Assembly (NCBI RefSeq): GCF_016086655.4
Contig: NC_052136.2
Coordinates: 57,838,492 to 57,902,491 of the forward strand
DNA from: Lepeophtheirus salmonis
Lineage: Eukaryota > Arthropoda > Copepoda > Siphonostomatoida > Caligidae
DNA: 64,000 bases
Direction: 5' to 3'
Positions within the stretch are counted from its first letter, which is position 1. Every line of letters begins with the position of its first letter. This document shows positions 12,601 to 27,600 of the stretch, piece after piece. The notes beneath the pieces are model-generated. The model was not told where the DNA came from and did not search any database. It saw nothing but the letters and a program-made list of their open reading frames with translations. A program made the position numbers and the translations under genes.

Positions 12601-15600
12601 GATGGTTGGTCCCACTACCAAGTACGTTACTTGGTCATACAATTAGTTAAATTATAGTAGAGTCCTTGGGGAAACTTGCCCACTCTGTAACTACGTAATA
12701 AACAGCATTTGCTTCCCGGCCATTTGGCTGCACTCCTTTCGAATAGACAGATTAGTAAATAAAAGTCCAATATTCAATTGTAATGGAGTATGTCATATGT
12801 ACAGTCTTATCTAATATTTGAAATTGATGCACTTCTTTTTCAAGTGGAGAATCATTTCAAATGTCTGAAAAAATTAATTCTATGCTCTCGTCGTCCAATT
12901 AAAGACTATGATGTAATAATATCTGCATGTTAAGAGAGAAATAATCAAGCATTTTATAAGGGATAACTTGTTTTGTTAAATATATATCATCCTTTTGATA
13001 CAATCCTTATTGGGCCAATCATGTGATACAATCATTGAATCAATTCATGAATTTCCCTCTTTGAAATTGGCTTACAAAATATGACATAAGTCATTTCAGG
13101 ACCGTCAGAATGGAGAAATGGTTATGGGAGCATGATTTATCCCCTCCCTTCTCAAAAATACTATTTTACCCTCCTTATATCAAATGTTTATAGACCTTCC
13201 GACTCTCTTGTATTTAATGGTGGTTCATTCCGAGAAAAAAGTACATATATCACAGCGTTATCTCACTTGAACCAAAATGTACCATTTTGTTTCTCAGCTA
13301 TTAATTTCTTTACTATTTTACCCCTATTCAGTGTTCTGAATGTTGATGGGTTGATTTGGAATTTCCTGTTGTTAAGCTATGAACATTCTCAAAAAATATT
13401 GGAAAAAAATGTCATAGTTTTGAAGAATTTCCTAACTACCAAACGAGTTTGTACTTTTTTTCTGTTTCGTGTTTGAAGGAAAGATTACGAGATACAATAG
13501 AGGTAATGACATTATAAAAAAGTCGAATAAAATACCTATATATGTACATATAACTGAAAATAATAATTAGAAAAACACCAAATCTTCTTTGGAAAAGTAA
13601 CTTGCTTTTTTTTAAGTAATGCATATACTTGTTATCGTAGACATTGTACTATAAATACATTTAATAGAAGTCACTTTCAAGAAAACAGACATTTTATGCG
13701 TAGTTTTTGATAATTAAGTGCAAAACTAACAAGTGACGACTCATCCTATATAACATCCAAAAAATGATTATAATTTGAGGATAATGATGACTGAGTAAAA
13801 CATGGCTATGTCGTCAATAAAATTATCAAGAATGTCTGAACTAACCCATTCATGCATCATCTGCATATAATATGACGTGCTCCAAACTACATACTGGCAC
13901 ACCACCTTGCGGAGGATATTTATTTTTTAGTTTGCTCATGCCCCATTAAGATATTATGAATTAGCACTACACTTAATAATCCTAAGTCATTCTATAAATA
14001 TACACAAGAAGAATTTTCATTGTAGTTCGTATTTGCATATTATATTACGAGTGCTTTACAAAATACAACGAGTTTCTTTTGAACTCAATTGCCTTAAATT
14101 TCCCTCAATTGCAAAAATAAGAAGAAGGGTGAAAATGAAAAAAAAAATATATATATATAATCGCTTCTTTTATTGAAAGGGAGAAACACATAGTAGGTAC
14201 TTGTAAAAAATTTAAAACTACACCACATCATAAATTATAAGAAATTTGATCAGATTATTAAATGAACAGGGGTAAATAGTATGTAATCATAATTAATAAT
14301 AGAAAGGGACGGGAAATCAAGATTGAGTTACACCCATCTACTTGCCTTGAAAATTTGATATGAGATTTAGCTTTCATATTCAAAATAAGCATATTTAAGG
14401 AAATACAATTACAATTAGCAACTATCTGTTATTTTATAGTGTTTCTATTCATCAAATGAATAATATTAGCACAAAGAGACCTTCTTCTTGCTATCTCTCG
14501 ACCTTTCTTCTAAAGGAAAAAAAAAAGCTAGGCCTAAAATTAGGTGATAGTTAGCGAATAAAGTCACTTTTCCCAACTGTAAAGGCGGTATATATATGAT
14601 ATAGCGAGAAAAGTTGCTCTTAAAAATGTTTCCTATAATCAACTAATAAGAGTTAATACATATATGCCGGGCCAACCGTTATAAACTCATCCCCATATGC
14701 AAATTTTGAGAGGTTACGAGTCATTTTTTACAATGTTCCGTTGAACAATGTAGTAGAACACATAATTAGCTGTCGATTGCTCTGCAGAGGCCAAGTCCTC
14801 AACCCCTTGATTATTAAATCTCGTCACACGTAGAGTCCAATGCCTATAGGAAACGCCGCACTCTCGCCAGCACTCTGGTCCCTGAAAACATCTGTTAACA
14901 AGGCATGGGCCTCTACGAGCCCCAAGTACATCCAGAGTATCTGCAGCAGCTTCCACCACCGTCTGGAGCTCACCAACAATTCTAAGAGTGGATAAAATGA
15001 CTCAAACAAGTTTTCTGGGTTTCAATTAATAATTAATAAACTTGCTATGGTCTTCAATACATTGTGTGTTAAAATGGGTATAAATTCACGGTTATCCCAG
15101 TATACGCGTGCAGGACGATAGATATGGTAAACTACCTTAAGATTATTTTTCATTTATTAGTTAAAGATAGTTCAAGACTTTAAAAAAGCTAATTTAAGTC
15201 CAATTAACCAACTTTCCATCATACCAATATCACGAAAGAATAATAGAAAAAAAAATGTTGACAAATATAATTCAAATTCGACCAACCGACGCTGAGGACA
15301 CTCATATGAAGAAAAGAAGCAGAAAATTGACAGTGGACAACAAATTACAAAGTATATTTTTGTTTTAGTGAGATAAAACAAATTGAAAGATATCTATTTA
15401 AACGGGTCTTCCACTCTACACACAAACAGACTCACGGAACCTACATTATATTAAATTACAACAATATATAATTGAGATAATTGACGTGTGGTTGGATTTT
15501 GTTTCCACATTTGGACAAACAAAACCTCACTATCATCATGGGTACTGCTTAATATGTATATTCTCATTGAAGAGATACGCACTTCCTATTTCATTGATGG

Positions 15601-18600
15601 GGAGCAAACAAACATTTGTAAGGATATTACATAAGTTCGTTGTAAATACTTATATTCTTTTTTAATCAGATAATCATAAATAAAGACTTCCTTAGATTTC
15701 ATCAATCTCTCTTATATGTAGAATGTTTATATTAGCACGTAACATGTCTTATAGATATCTAACGATGAAGAGGAGTAAACTACAAACTATGTTATTCCGT
15801 CTTCTAAAAAATCAAGTTTTTTATTTATTTATGTCTTTTAAATTTAAATCACACAACCTTTCATAAGTATGTGTATTTAAGTGAGACTCATATTAAAAAT
15901 TATGCAATTACATTTAAAATGTGAGTGAACCTAGAGCAAAATGTCCAAGTCATTCAAGGAATTAAATTACTTATAATTGCCCAAAATTAAAATTGCAAAT
16001 ATTATTTTCTACATAGATTTTTGCAAAAATGTTTAACTACTTTGACAAGCAGTTGATTATTAAGTAAGAACATGAATAAGGAAATGGCTGAGAGTAGATT
16101 AATTAATTTTAGCCCTTTAACATTATCTTTTGGAAGGAAAGGTTGTGAGATACAATAAATATATGATCAAACTATCAAGCAGTAGTTCTTAACCTTGTTG
16201 AATGTATTGATCCTCACTAGTTCTATATGAACCTTCACCGTATCCTTTTTAATTGATGGAGTGTCATCACAAATTATATGAGGTGGATGTTTGTCTTGAG
16301 CTCGACCTATCCCCGGAGACTGACTCAACAAAACCATGTTAATAATCAATGCTATAAAGGATTCAATAGGTGAAAATAATCAGTGAAACAGTTCTTATAA
16401 ATGTAGAAAAGAATGTGTTCGCAAAAATATCTTCACACGTCTTATTATAAATGAGACCAATGGATACAATTGACTCAGAATATATTTGAGCACCGACATT
16501 GGAGGATTTGGGGTTTGAAGTTAGTTTTCCCAAAATAAAATTAAAATTTGAAATTTTTTGAGAATTGTTGTGGATTTTTGAAATTGTTTTCTAAAAAATT
16601 GATATTTGGAATTTAATTTTTTGTGAAAAGCAGCGGTTTTTAAATTTTTTTCCAATAATGTAATTTGTTGTAAATTTTTCTTTCAAAAATTAAATATTTA
16701 TAAAAAAAAATATATATACAACAATATATAATTCTGAGGAAGCACTTGTAAATAATCTCCATCCCATTGATAAATGACGTAATACAATTGAATAACAATC
16801 TTAGGCACCCGAAATGATTATAGTGACATTTTCTCATTTTTATAAAACAACCCTTCCAACTTATAAATTTGTTCCAACAGCCCTGCTAACAGTTTATTAT
16901 CTACATTATTACCTATACATACAGACACACATACGGAGCAATACTCCTCCATTTAAGGAGAACATATGACACGAATTAATGCCATAGAAATACTAATAAG
17001 GACACTTGTAATTTGCACACCTGTTAATTTATAAATATATACATATATCTACATATTAGAATCCATAAACATGTACCTAATAGCATATAAAACTTGTTTT
17101 TTTAACCAAGCCTTTTAAAATCCTGTAAGTTTTTATTTGAAAACATTAATAGGTGTGAAAAAAAATCAGTTAGAATAATCCATGCCTGTTCCTTAGTTTC
17201 AAAACAAAACAATGATGTTACTTTTAATCAAGTAGAACCTTTGTTGTTTAATTTTGCTTGGATTGACCACGATTAAACGCGATATTCATAAAAATAGAGA
17301 AAGGAATTTGTCAAATAAATAGCAAAATCACCTTGATATAAACAACATAAGTAGAACATAATTGCACTTTCTGATCAAATTCACTGAATGTATCTCCTAC
17401 GAAGAGTGAAATGACCTTGAGTAGTAGTATTATGTAACAAATTAGTACATAAATGAATTATAATAGTATTCTTTTTTCAGGGATCTTAATGTAAATTGTG
17501 CGGGTCTCAAAGGCTCTAAGCATCCGTAGCACACATGTAGATCCTACCTAAATACATACACATGAAATTAATATGTACCTACGTTTCAGATAAGAGGATA
17601 AATGCTGTAATTCTCTCTCCAGGTAATTTCATGCACACATTTGTATGTTTATACCTCATAAAAAAATTGGTTTAAATAAAGAAAATTACTCATCTGAGTC
17701 CTATCATAATATATTTTAAATATAGTAGATTCCGGTTAAGGCGTCAACGCTAAATACGGATAATATTTGTTTATAGTTGTGATGTCAAGATACTAATATT
17801 TTCGTAGGAGTTCTGGTATCAAAATAAATTCCGATATTTCGTGCTTTTCGATAGAATTTATGTCAAATATTTGTATGACATAACAGGGACGTGCGCAGGA
17901 TTATATATATATATATATTCATTTTTTGTTTTTTAAAAATAAAAAAAAAAAAAGATTTAAATATCCAATGCTATTCACAAAAAAATTCAAAAATCCATAG
18001 CTATTCACAAAAAGTTAAATTTTTTGGAAATAAATTTCAAAAATTAATACATACCTTTTCATAGAAAATTTAATTTAACGGAAAATTTGAAAAATTAATT
18101 TTTTTGGAAAAAAAATTACATTTTTTATTAAATTTATTTTTATTAATATTCTTTATATAAAGCATAATTTACCCAAGTTTTGAAAAACATTTCTTGATAA
18201 TACACCCAAAAAATTCCTTAATTTGGGTGGAGTGTGTCCTCTTTCAGCCCACCATCTGCAGACTACCCTTCGTAATGGCGCTGTTAGGCCACGTTTCACG
18301 CACCAATTTTGCATTGTGCCGTTTTAAATGCACTAATACCCGGTACCCTATAGTACCGGTATACCTAATAAGACTAGTTAATATATTTGAAAGTTTAACA
18401 GAGTACATAATGATGATCTTCGTAGAAGGCGATCTGTCTACAACAGATTTTCGCTATAGTGGATGAATTGTTTTTATAGTAGATTCAAACAATAATTTAA
18501 AAAAAAAATTCATTTTGTTCCTTTATATGTAAAAATCTCAAGAGACCAACCAATTTCGTACGCTATATCAGAAATCCGGCTTATTAAATGAATTAGGGGC

Positions 18601-21600
18601 ATACATTTATGATGTTCGGAAAAAGTACTATTTTTGACCCCTCCACTGTCTCCCTATTGGTCATCCTTAACTTTTAAATCTGTATGTTTTAGTAAATAAA
18701 ATATATTGGTAATTTTGAAGACCACTTATCCGAAGCGTCAACACAATAATAATTTTATAATTTATTGCTCCACTGCATAATTTGGTCGAATACCCTTTTT
18801 TTAGAAAGGGAATCCTATCTTAATAAAAAATTTGAACACCTGTTTTCTCAGAAATAATTTTTCTAGTATATACAAAAATACGTTTTTTTTGGGGGAAGGG
18901 GGGAGGAGATGAATCCACCGCTACGGTCCCCCTCCAGCTGATATACTTCATATTGGAAATCTGTTGTTGATCAGTGAAACAGTGATCAGTTATCAATGTA
19001 GTGGACTCCGAAATATCCCATACTCCCTCCCTTCCTCTACTCCTCTGTGGGCTGGAAGTCATAAAATACCTCTTAATAACTAGAAAAGGGAAAACTAGCA
19101 CATTTAGCGTGTAAAAATCAACTCCTCCTCTGAACTTGTAAAATAATATTGTACAACTGTAGGCTCACGCACTTAAAATCCGCACAGTTTTACTTGACTA
19201 TAATGAATTTAACACTTTTATAAATGTTCATTATACAGGATATTAAGTGTGTCTACTTTAAGTTGGTTCTAATATACCTACAAAAAAAGTAAAAAATCTG
19301 TAGACGGAATTAATGTTTCTAGAATAATGAAAAATGTCCATTTTCTACATGCGCATAAACAGTCCGTAAATATAAAATATGACTTAAAATTTGTATGTAC
19401 TGTATAGATAGTCATTGTCCTTAGTCACATAAATTCCTTCTTCCTGTAGGTATTATTATTATATCAAGTTGCCTGCTTTTCCTAGGACATTAATGTATTG
19501 ATTGTTGAATATTTGTCCTTACTTCTTTCATTAATTTGATAGTTGTATTAACATAACCATAAATATGAAAAGGTTAGATACTATCGTTGGTGTCAGAAAA
19601 GCTCACCTTTGGAAAATTTACCTTGAATAAAGCTCGTTGGGCGGAAGAATCGACTTCCTTTTTTTAATTGTAATTAATCATCTCACTTATGTAACGACTA
19701 ATGAGTTCAAACCAGTGACAAAATAGGTAATCTTAATTAATAATCATCATGTCTGCAGTATAAAGATAATTGATATCGAATAATTAAGTGATAAATTCGA
19801 ATTCAAATTGCTGTCGTATTTTTTATTGTTTTATCTTACATTTATTATTAATTAAGAATTTATTTCATTTATTATTAATTAAGAATTTATTTTATATTAA
19901 ATAAAGAAATACTTCCTTTACTAACTTTCCCACTTGTAGTAATAAATCTCCAGGGAAACCTTCCAAAGGAGACCTTTCCTAGAACCCTTTCGTTATCTAC
20001 ATACCTCCTTCAATCCTACTATTTTTCAATGTGGTTTTTAGGGCATAAATTCCCTTAATTTTCATAAGCAGGGGAAGGACTGGAGGGGCTGTAGCCCCTC
20101 TAAATTAAGAAATTTCCAATTCTTTCAAGAAAATTTAATATATTCAATTTAATGAAGTTTTCTCAATTTTTTTCGACAAAATTTAGTTTTTGAGAATAGC
20201 TATGGATTTATCAATTTTTTTCCCAAATTTTTTTATTTTTTTTCTAAATAGCTATGGATTTTTGAAATTTTTCTCCGAAAAATTTTATATTTGAAATTAA
20301 ATTTCAGAAATTTTCTCCAATAAATTAATTTTTTTCTACATAGCTGTGGATTTTGAATTTTTTTTTCAAAAAATTTAATTTTTTCACCGTTTTTCCACAA
20401 AATTTAATTTTTGCGATTTTTTTTCAAACAAAAATCCACAAACCAAGCAGCCTCCCCCCTTCCTAGAAAAATAAATAAATTAATCCTGCAGACGCCCCTG
20501 ATAAGGCATCATGAAAGGAAGAAATGATCGAATTAAAAAAGGATTGATATTTCAAAACAACTACATTGATTTCTTCTTTTTTTTTTTTTTAAATAATCAA
20601 ATCAGGATTTGAATGAGTAAATTTGTTATTATTTACTTTTTTACTTCTTATACTCAAGAATTGCATGAGATTTCTGGAATTCAGCCAGATATTTTGTTTT
20701 TCCTTCATACAACTCAAGTATATATTGTGTAGTCATATTATATATGTATGTTAAAAAACATCAAAATAGTAACTCACTTTTTATAAATAGCTTTCTCAAA
20801 AATTACACAAAAAGTTTCCTTGAATTCATTCTATGTATATATTATACGTACAGTTATGACTATTTCAAACTATTAGTCGTTTGAAATTTAAAAATAAATA
20901 CAAACATACTAAGAAAAAAAAAACATGATGTATTAATGCGCTCATTAGTATTTAATAAAGTCATTTAGATACTATATCTCGCATTCATTTCTCAAATTAT
21001 AATTATAAATACGTTGAAAAATGAACAACAGATGGTCAACAATGTTGATAGTTGACAGACGTAGGTATTGTTTTGTTTTATGTTCCGTTTGACTTTGATG
21101 GTATGATTTAACCATGGATTATTCATGATCCAACTGTATATATATATACAAGCATATATATTAGACCGGTTTGATTTTCAACTTTTTTTGAATTTCGATA
21201 ATGGGTAGTGCGGAAAAGTTGTCATTTGGTATGAAAATGACCTAATCGAAATTTCATTTTTCTACAATGTCATCTTTAGTGAGCACATCTTGTCAAGGTT
21301 GAAAAGGAGACAAAACATATTTCGCCAATAAAGATTAAAATACAACATTACTCATTATTTTGTATTAATTCAGTATGATAGACATTATTGATACCTATAA
21401 AAATATTAATTAAGTTTCTTTCGAAAGCTCTCCTATGGAGCAAAAAAATAGAATAACGTACGAAAATGTTGATATTTCCTTTCTTAAAATGTAAAAAAAT
21501 AAAATAATAATGGCGTTATTGATCATCTAATAGTCCTAACTTTTTTTTTTTGTTTTGTTCCATACAGCAGCAAAAAAACAAACACTTTTTAAACCCTTTT

Positions 21601-24600
21601 TATAGGTTAAAAAATTGTCCATCTAAATTGTTTCATGCAAAATAACTAGAAAATTCCTATTAGTATCAATATTGTATAAGTAAAGAATTTTGCCCTTTTT
21701 CATGATTTGATTGCGATGTGCGAACTAAAGATGACCAAATGGAACAATACAATTTTGCATAGGTAACTTTCATACAATATGTTAACCTTTCCACACTCGT
21801 CGTAATCCAAATTCGAAAAAAGTTAAGAATCAAACCCCTCTTAATATAGATACAAAAAAATGTACCCTTGGTTCCATTATAAATATTTGCACTGGAGAAG
21901 TTTGCTATAACGGTGTTATAGTGTTACCGGAATACTTTCGCTTTAAAAATGATACTATACTAAAATGATATTGGAACCGATTCTGACAGCGTCATTTCAT
22001 GATACACAAGTTGTCCTACCAATGACGTAACCCTCCAAATTTATAGAAGAGAAAATTTTACTGTAAAAAAAAAAAAAAATCATAATAGAAGGCTCTTTTA
22101 TAACGTTTTCAAATTTCTGAGTTACTACCCTTTCCCCTACTAGAAACCCTGGCAGACGTTCTTGTAAGTGCATGTGAATTGCTCTTAATGACATTTTTTT
22201 TAATCGATTTTATTCGAAAAAGAATCAAAATACCGATACTAACTTTGATACCGGTACTACACTGATGTACACTATAAGCTCCTAGGGGTGTCCTCAGGAT
22301 TATATATATATATATTTATTTTGTTGTTGTTTTTTGTACAATTTTTCGGGGAGAAAATTCAAAAAATCCAAATTGTTCACAAAAAATAATTTTTTTAGAA
22401 AAAAAAATTCAAAAACTCACAGCCAATCACAAAAAATATATAAATATTTGAAAAAAAAAATTGGAGAATCCACATTTGTTCAAAAAAGTGTCAAATATTT
22501 TTTTTTTTTTTTAAACTTCAAAATTCATAGTTGTTCACAAAAAAATTAACATTTTTGGAAAATAATTTCAAATGTTCAATTTTTAGAAAAAAGTTTCAAA
22601 TATATTCAAAATAATTTTTTTTGAAAAGAATTAGAAAAATTAAATTCTTTAGAATAAAAATTAGAGATTTTGAATTAAATTTGTAAGTAAAAAGTAAAAA
22701 TTCCTTAATTTGTGAGGGAGGCTACAGCCCTTCCAGCCCACCTTTGATCACGCCCTGGCTCCTTTGAACCTCTTTCTCACAATCATATCTATATATTACA
22801 TGAAAAACTCATTTATATCGTAATCAAAGTGGAGTTTAAGTGTTTTCTAGTTACAGTTCTGTATAATTGGGCAAATCTGATATCTGCACCATAAATTCAA
22901 CTAGACAAAGGGGTAGTATATATATATATATATACTAGTATAACACAGCATCACGTCACTAACATAAAAATGTACACCGTATATTTTGTCTTCAGCTATG
23001 GAATTTTATGCTTATTTTCTAATAATTAGTCTTATGAACGTTGATTCGTTTAGTTAATATTAGCTCATTTTAAGCTCTGAACAATTCACAACAATTATTG
23101 AAAAATATTACCATAGTTAGGAAGAATTGGCTACCAACCGATTTTTGGTCTTTTTTCTGTTGCTTTTCGGAGAACGGATTGTGTAATACATAGAATTATT
23201 ATTCAATCATTGTTAAGAACTATTCAAAGCTTGACCAAAGCATACTCAAATTCAACCAAATACGTGCAAATTTTTGTGCGTATAAGATAACGCCGTGATC
23301 GATATTCAAATTGAAACAACTAAAAATTATTCAAAAACAAATGAGTACCATAAACATCTCAGTCTTTTCGGCAGGTGAAGTCAATCACTCAGTCCTGTGC
23401 ACACCTTGTATATTATATGTTACTAAAATATAGGACCTTTTCTCAATAATATCACCTATGGCTTAAAACATTAACGAATTTGTTATGTAATTTCAATTAA
23501 AATGTCTCAGATGAATTTATGATATACAAAATCATTATGCCTTTATGATGATCGAATGCCTTTTGTATATGGTGTATCTATATATGTATAGTAAAGACCC
23601 ACTTTTGTAGCTGTTGAGGCGTAGCTCATTTAGAAGCAAATAGGGTATAATAAATCAAATATCCAATTAGAAACAATTTGGTATCATTTTTCTCCACCTA
23701 CCTTGTAACGAATGAAAAGATGATACAAAAAACCTGAGAGTAGTACTTACAATAAAGAACTGCATTAAAATATATTTTAATAACCAAATATTGAAGGTAC
23801 AAAGATTTGGTCTCAATCAAACAAATCATATGGATGAAAGCCAATGAACACCCTTCACAAAAAGTAAAAATATCATACAGAGAGAAGAAGTGTTAATTAT
23901 ATGTAATAGACCATTCGAAGGGGTTTATTCATATTCAAGACAATATATGCATGTTCCGAAGGGAATTCACAAAGTGTTTGAATCCCAAGAGGAACGATAC
24001 CTACGATTCTACTAGAACATTCATCCATGGTTTATCTTCATTTAACCAAAATTTAGTTAAGTAAGTTTTTGAAAAGCATTGCTTCAACCACCATGAAATG
24101 AAAATGAATACAGCTGATTGTTTTTAGAGATCAATCCTTTTAATTTAAAATATAAAAACCAGAGTAGACCAACTACAGGTGATTAGACAAATTGGGTTTA
24201 ACGATCCATTTAAAGCCATTTAAGTCTCATAATACTCATTTTGTATCCGTGGTTCAAAAGTGGTGAAAACCATTTTTTAGATACATTTGAACATACAACC
24301 AATGTTACGTAAACAAAATACAGGTAGGTATTCATTAAAGTATGAAAAAAATATGATACTTCATAGACAAAGTTTGTCGTTTTATATTACGTAATAAGTA
24401 CTCATGCACTGTGTAAAATCTCATATTAACTCCCTATGATAATTTTTGAATAAATGTAAATACATAAATATGACATGAATAAAGCTATTCTCTATGTAAA
24501 GAATGCACCAAATAATTCCCAAGAATGTGCGCAAAAACATATTTAATTAAGATCACTAAGATTTTCTTGTTTCCTTTTCTTAGATCCCCCCCCCACCCCT

Positions 24601-27600
24601 TTTATTCACTTAACGTGCGCAAAGCACATACATAACCAAAATATGTGTGTCAAGGTAAACCACAAATACGCAAGTAAGGTATTTAAAAAACAAAACCAAA
24701 GTATAAAATACAGGTTTTTTGATGATCACAAGATGAATACTACTACACGAAATACTTTTTTTCATGGATTCATTCATGTCGAAAGTACACCCAAAGTAAT
24801 AAATAGTTAAATACCAGTAATACATAAGAATCAGAATTACAAATTATGTATTAGTTTCCAAATGTCGATTCTACAAAAAAACACCTGATTGTCCGATTCC
24901 GATTAACCGTCCCATCACTAATAATAACATTTGCTAGAGAAAAATGAATAAAATATGCAGCCTTCGAATTGTTGTTCATTGTTTCAAAGGAAATTTAAAT
25001 ATACATAGGATGTAAAAACACGTAAGTAAATGAGTTAGGTTCCAAGGTTGAAAAATTACGGAATAAGATGAATGAACAACATAAACAAATCAATAACGAT
25101 AGGTGAAAATGACCTCAGATTTTGAGGATTTCTATAGTTGTAAGAAATATGACATACCAGTGCGATACTTTTTGTAATTACAACCTGAATAAAGCTTTTT
25201 TTCAAAGCCGTTATAAATATTATTTTATTCTTGAAGAGACAAACCCAAAGTATAAAATAATCACTACGGCAGTGTTTTCCAACCTTTGGGTCGCAAACTC
25301 AACTGAAATGGCTTAATAATTTGGATGGAGCTACCTAAGGCCTTCAAAAAAGCTGTTGTGTAATACCAAAGGTGACGGGAAGTTACGCCCTGAGCAGTTT
25401 ATCCCTGGGAAGTTTCGCCATGTAGAAGTCACGCTCTCATACATATAGTAAAGCATAAATGTATCTTTCAGATATAATTTAAGATCTTCTTTGTAATTAA
25501 TTAAGAATATTATGTAGTAATTCATATGAAATAAATGTTGTTTCTTATGACAACGGCTTATAAAGAAGTCTGTTCGAACTCATTATAAAAAGGTCCAAAA
25601 TTCATGTTTGATATTTTCTATTTTAAAATTTATTAAAATTGAATTAAATACGCTCATTTTAATCCAATGAGTGCAAAAATGCATTACAAATGACTTCAAG
25701 TTGTTGGAGACTCATTTTATAACTTAAACTATATGTGGAAGATACATTTATGTTATAATATATCTATGAGAGCGTAACTTCCGCAGGGCGAAACTTCCCA
25801 GGGTAGATCTTCCATAGGCTAAACTGCCTGGGGAGTTACATCATAGAACCAATACCAAAAGTCCTTGTGTTGTATTTTAGAGTTATAAGTTCATTTCAGA
25901 GTATAATTGAGGATTGACATGGTACTAATTCCTGCCTATATCCTTGCTAGATACAGAGTGGGATTTCTGTTTATTTCGGTCCTCTTACGGCTCCTTGCAA
26001 ATCATATAATATATAGGTCATGAATCGTGTTGTGCCAGTCCTTATTTATGACCAACGACCGTGGTCCAGTACAGTCCCATCAAGTCCAGTCCCACTTTTT
26101 GGTCCTTAAAGTATGTAAAGTCGATCTCTTGGGACTTCATTGAGGGTGGTTTTCTTTATTTTAATTACTCGGTTATATAATAAAACTAATTATATAACAA
26201 AGTAAAAATATACGATGTTCGTATTATATTGCATATAAGTAGAAAAAAGTAATATTTATTGGAAACTATGGTACCATCTTCTTAATATATATCTAATTTG
26301 GCTTAATAAACCAAAACCCCTCTCCTCCAAAACATTATTAGAATCGTCAGCATGACCACGTTAATTTTGGGTTTCTTTTTTTAACACACTACGATTATTG
26401 AACTCTACATAAGCAGTAGGTAGGACCAAAATCATGTTAGAAAGAGGGAAAACAAACAACTCACACCTAAGTGTACAATGTACATACATAGGTATAAATA
26501 ACTTTTTAAAAACCTTCTGGTCAAAATCCTCACACTAGGTATTTATTAACTCAATGAAATTTCCTTTATACCTCCTCTATTTATGTATGGTACCATCAAT
26601 TAAAGTAAAGCATAATTAAATACATACTATGTATTCATATTGTGAAGGTTCAAGGAGACACCTACACCATATGATCGAAAGAAGATAACTCTGCGTCCAA
26701 ACAGTGTCCCATCATAAATAAAGTTATATACATACTACCTATCTTTATTTTGGAAAACTGAATAGTCACATCCCAAATGTATGCATACGAACTCAAGGCC
26801 TGACTATTTTGAGCAACATACAACAACCAGTTACTTATGTAATAACAATATGATGAAAAATAAAATTACAACTATGTTCGACTCTCAAAATGGAATAAAT
26901 ACTGCAGATACGATATTGGAGGGGTTTGATTTTCAACTTTTTTTTCGAATTGCGATAATGACTAGTGTGGAAAAGTTGTCATACGCTATGAAAATTACCT
27001 ATGCAAAATTGCATTGCCCTACGTGGTTGTATATCTCGAGCAAATGATAAAAAAAGGCAAACACTCTTTACTTAGTCAATATAGATACCAAGAGTACACT
27101 TTTTTGTTATTTTGTATTAAACAATTTTGATGGACATTTTTTAAAACCTATAAAAAGTGTATAAAAAGTTTTTTTTCTTTCTAAAATTGGCATATGGAAC
27201 AAACTTTAATGATCCACGTATAGCATGTATCATTTTTTTACTTTTTCATGATGGAAAGATCCAATTTATATTATGTTATTCCCACTTTTTGATCCATAAA
27301 GTAGCTTCAGAAAAAAAAATTATAATTATTTTTTATAGGTTGGAATAATGTCGATCATAATTAATAAATTCAAAATAATAATTAATGTTGTATTTTAATC
27401 CTTATTGTTGAAATAAATAACTTATGCAACCTAAAGATGACATCGTAGAAAAATAAAATTTTGCATAGATTATTTAAACGTAATCGAAAAATCCAAAGTT
27501 GAATTTTTCTGGAAACCAATTTTTTTTTTTTTTAAATATAGTTGAAAAATAAAAAAATTTAGAAAAAAATTTCAAAAATCTACAGCTATTCACAAAAAAT

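Noticed and set aside
13132..13476. 114-codon open frame on the plus strand
   Set aside because: Composition follows the AT-rich background, no domain is recognisable, and it lies inside intron 1 among repeats.
18820..19101. 93-codon minus-strand frame
   Set aside because: Contains a G/C homopolymer run and no recognisable domain; likely chance.
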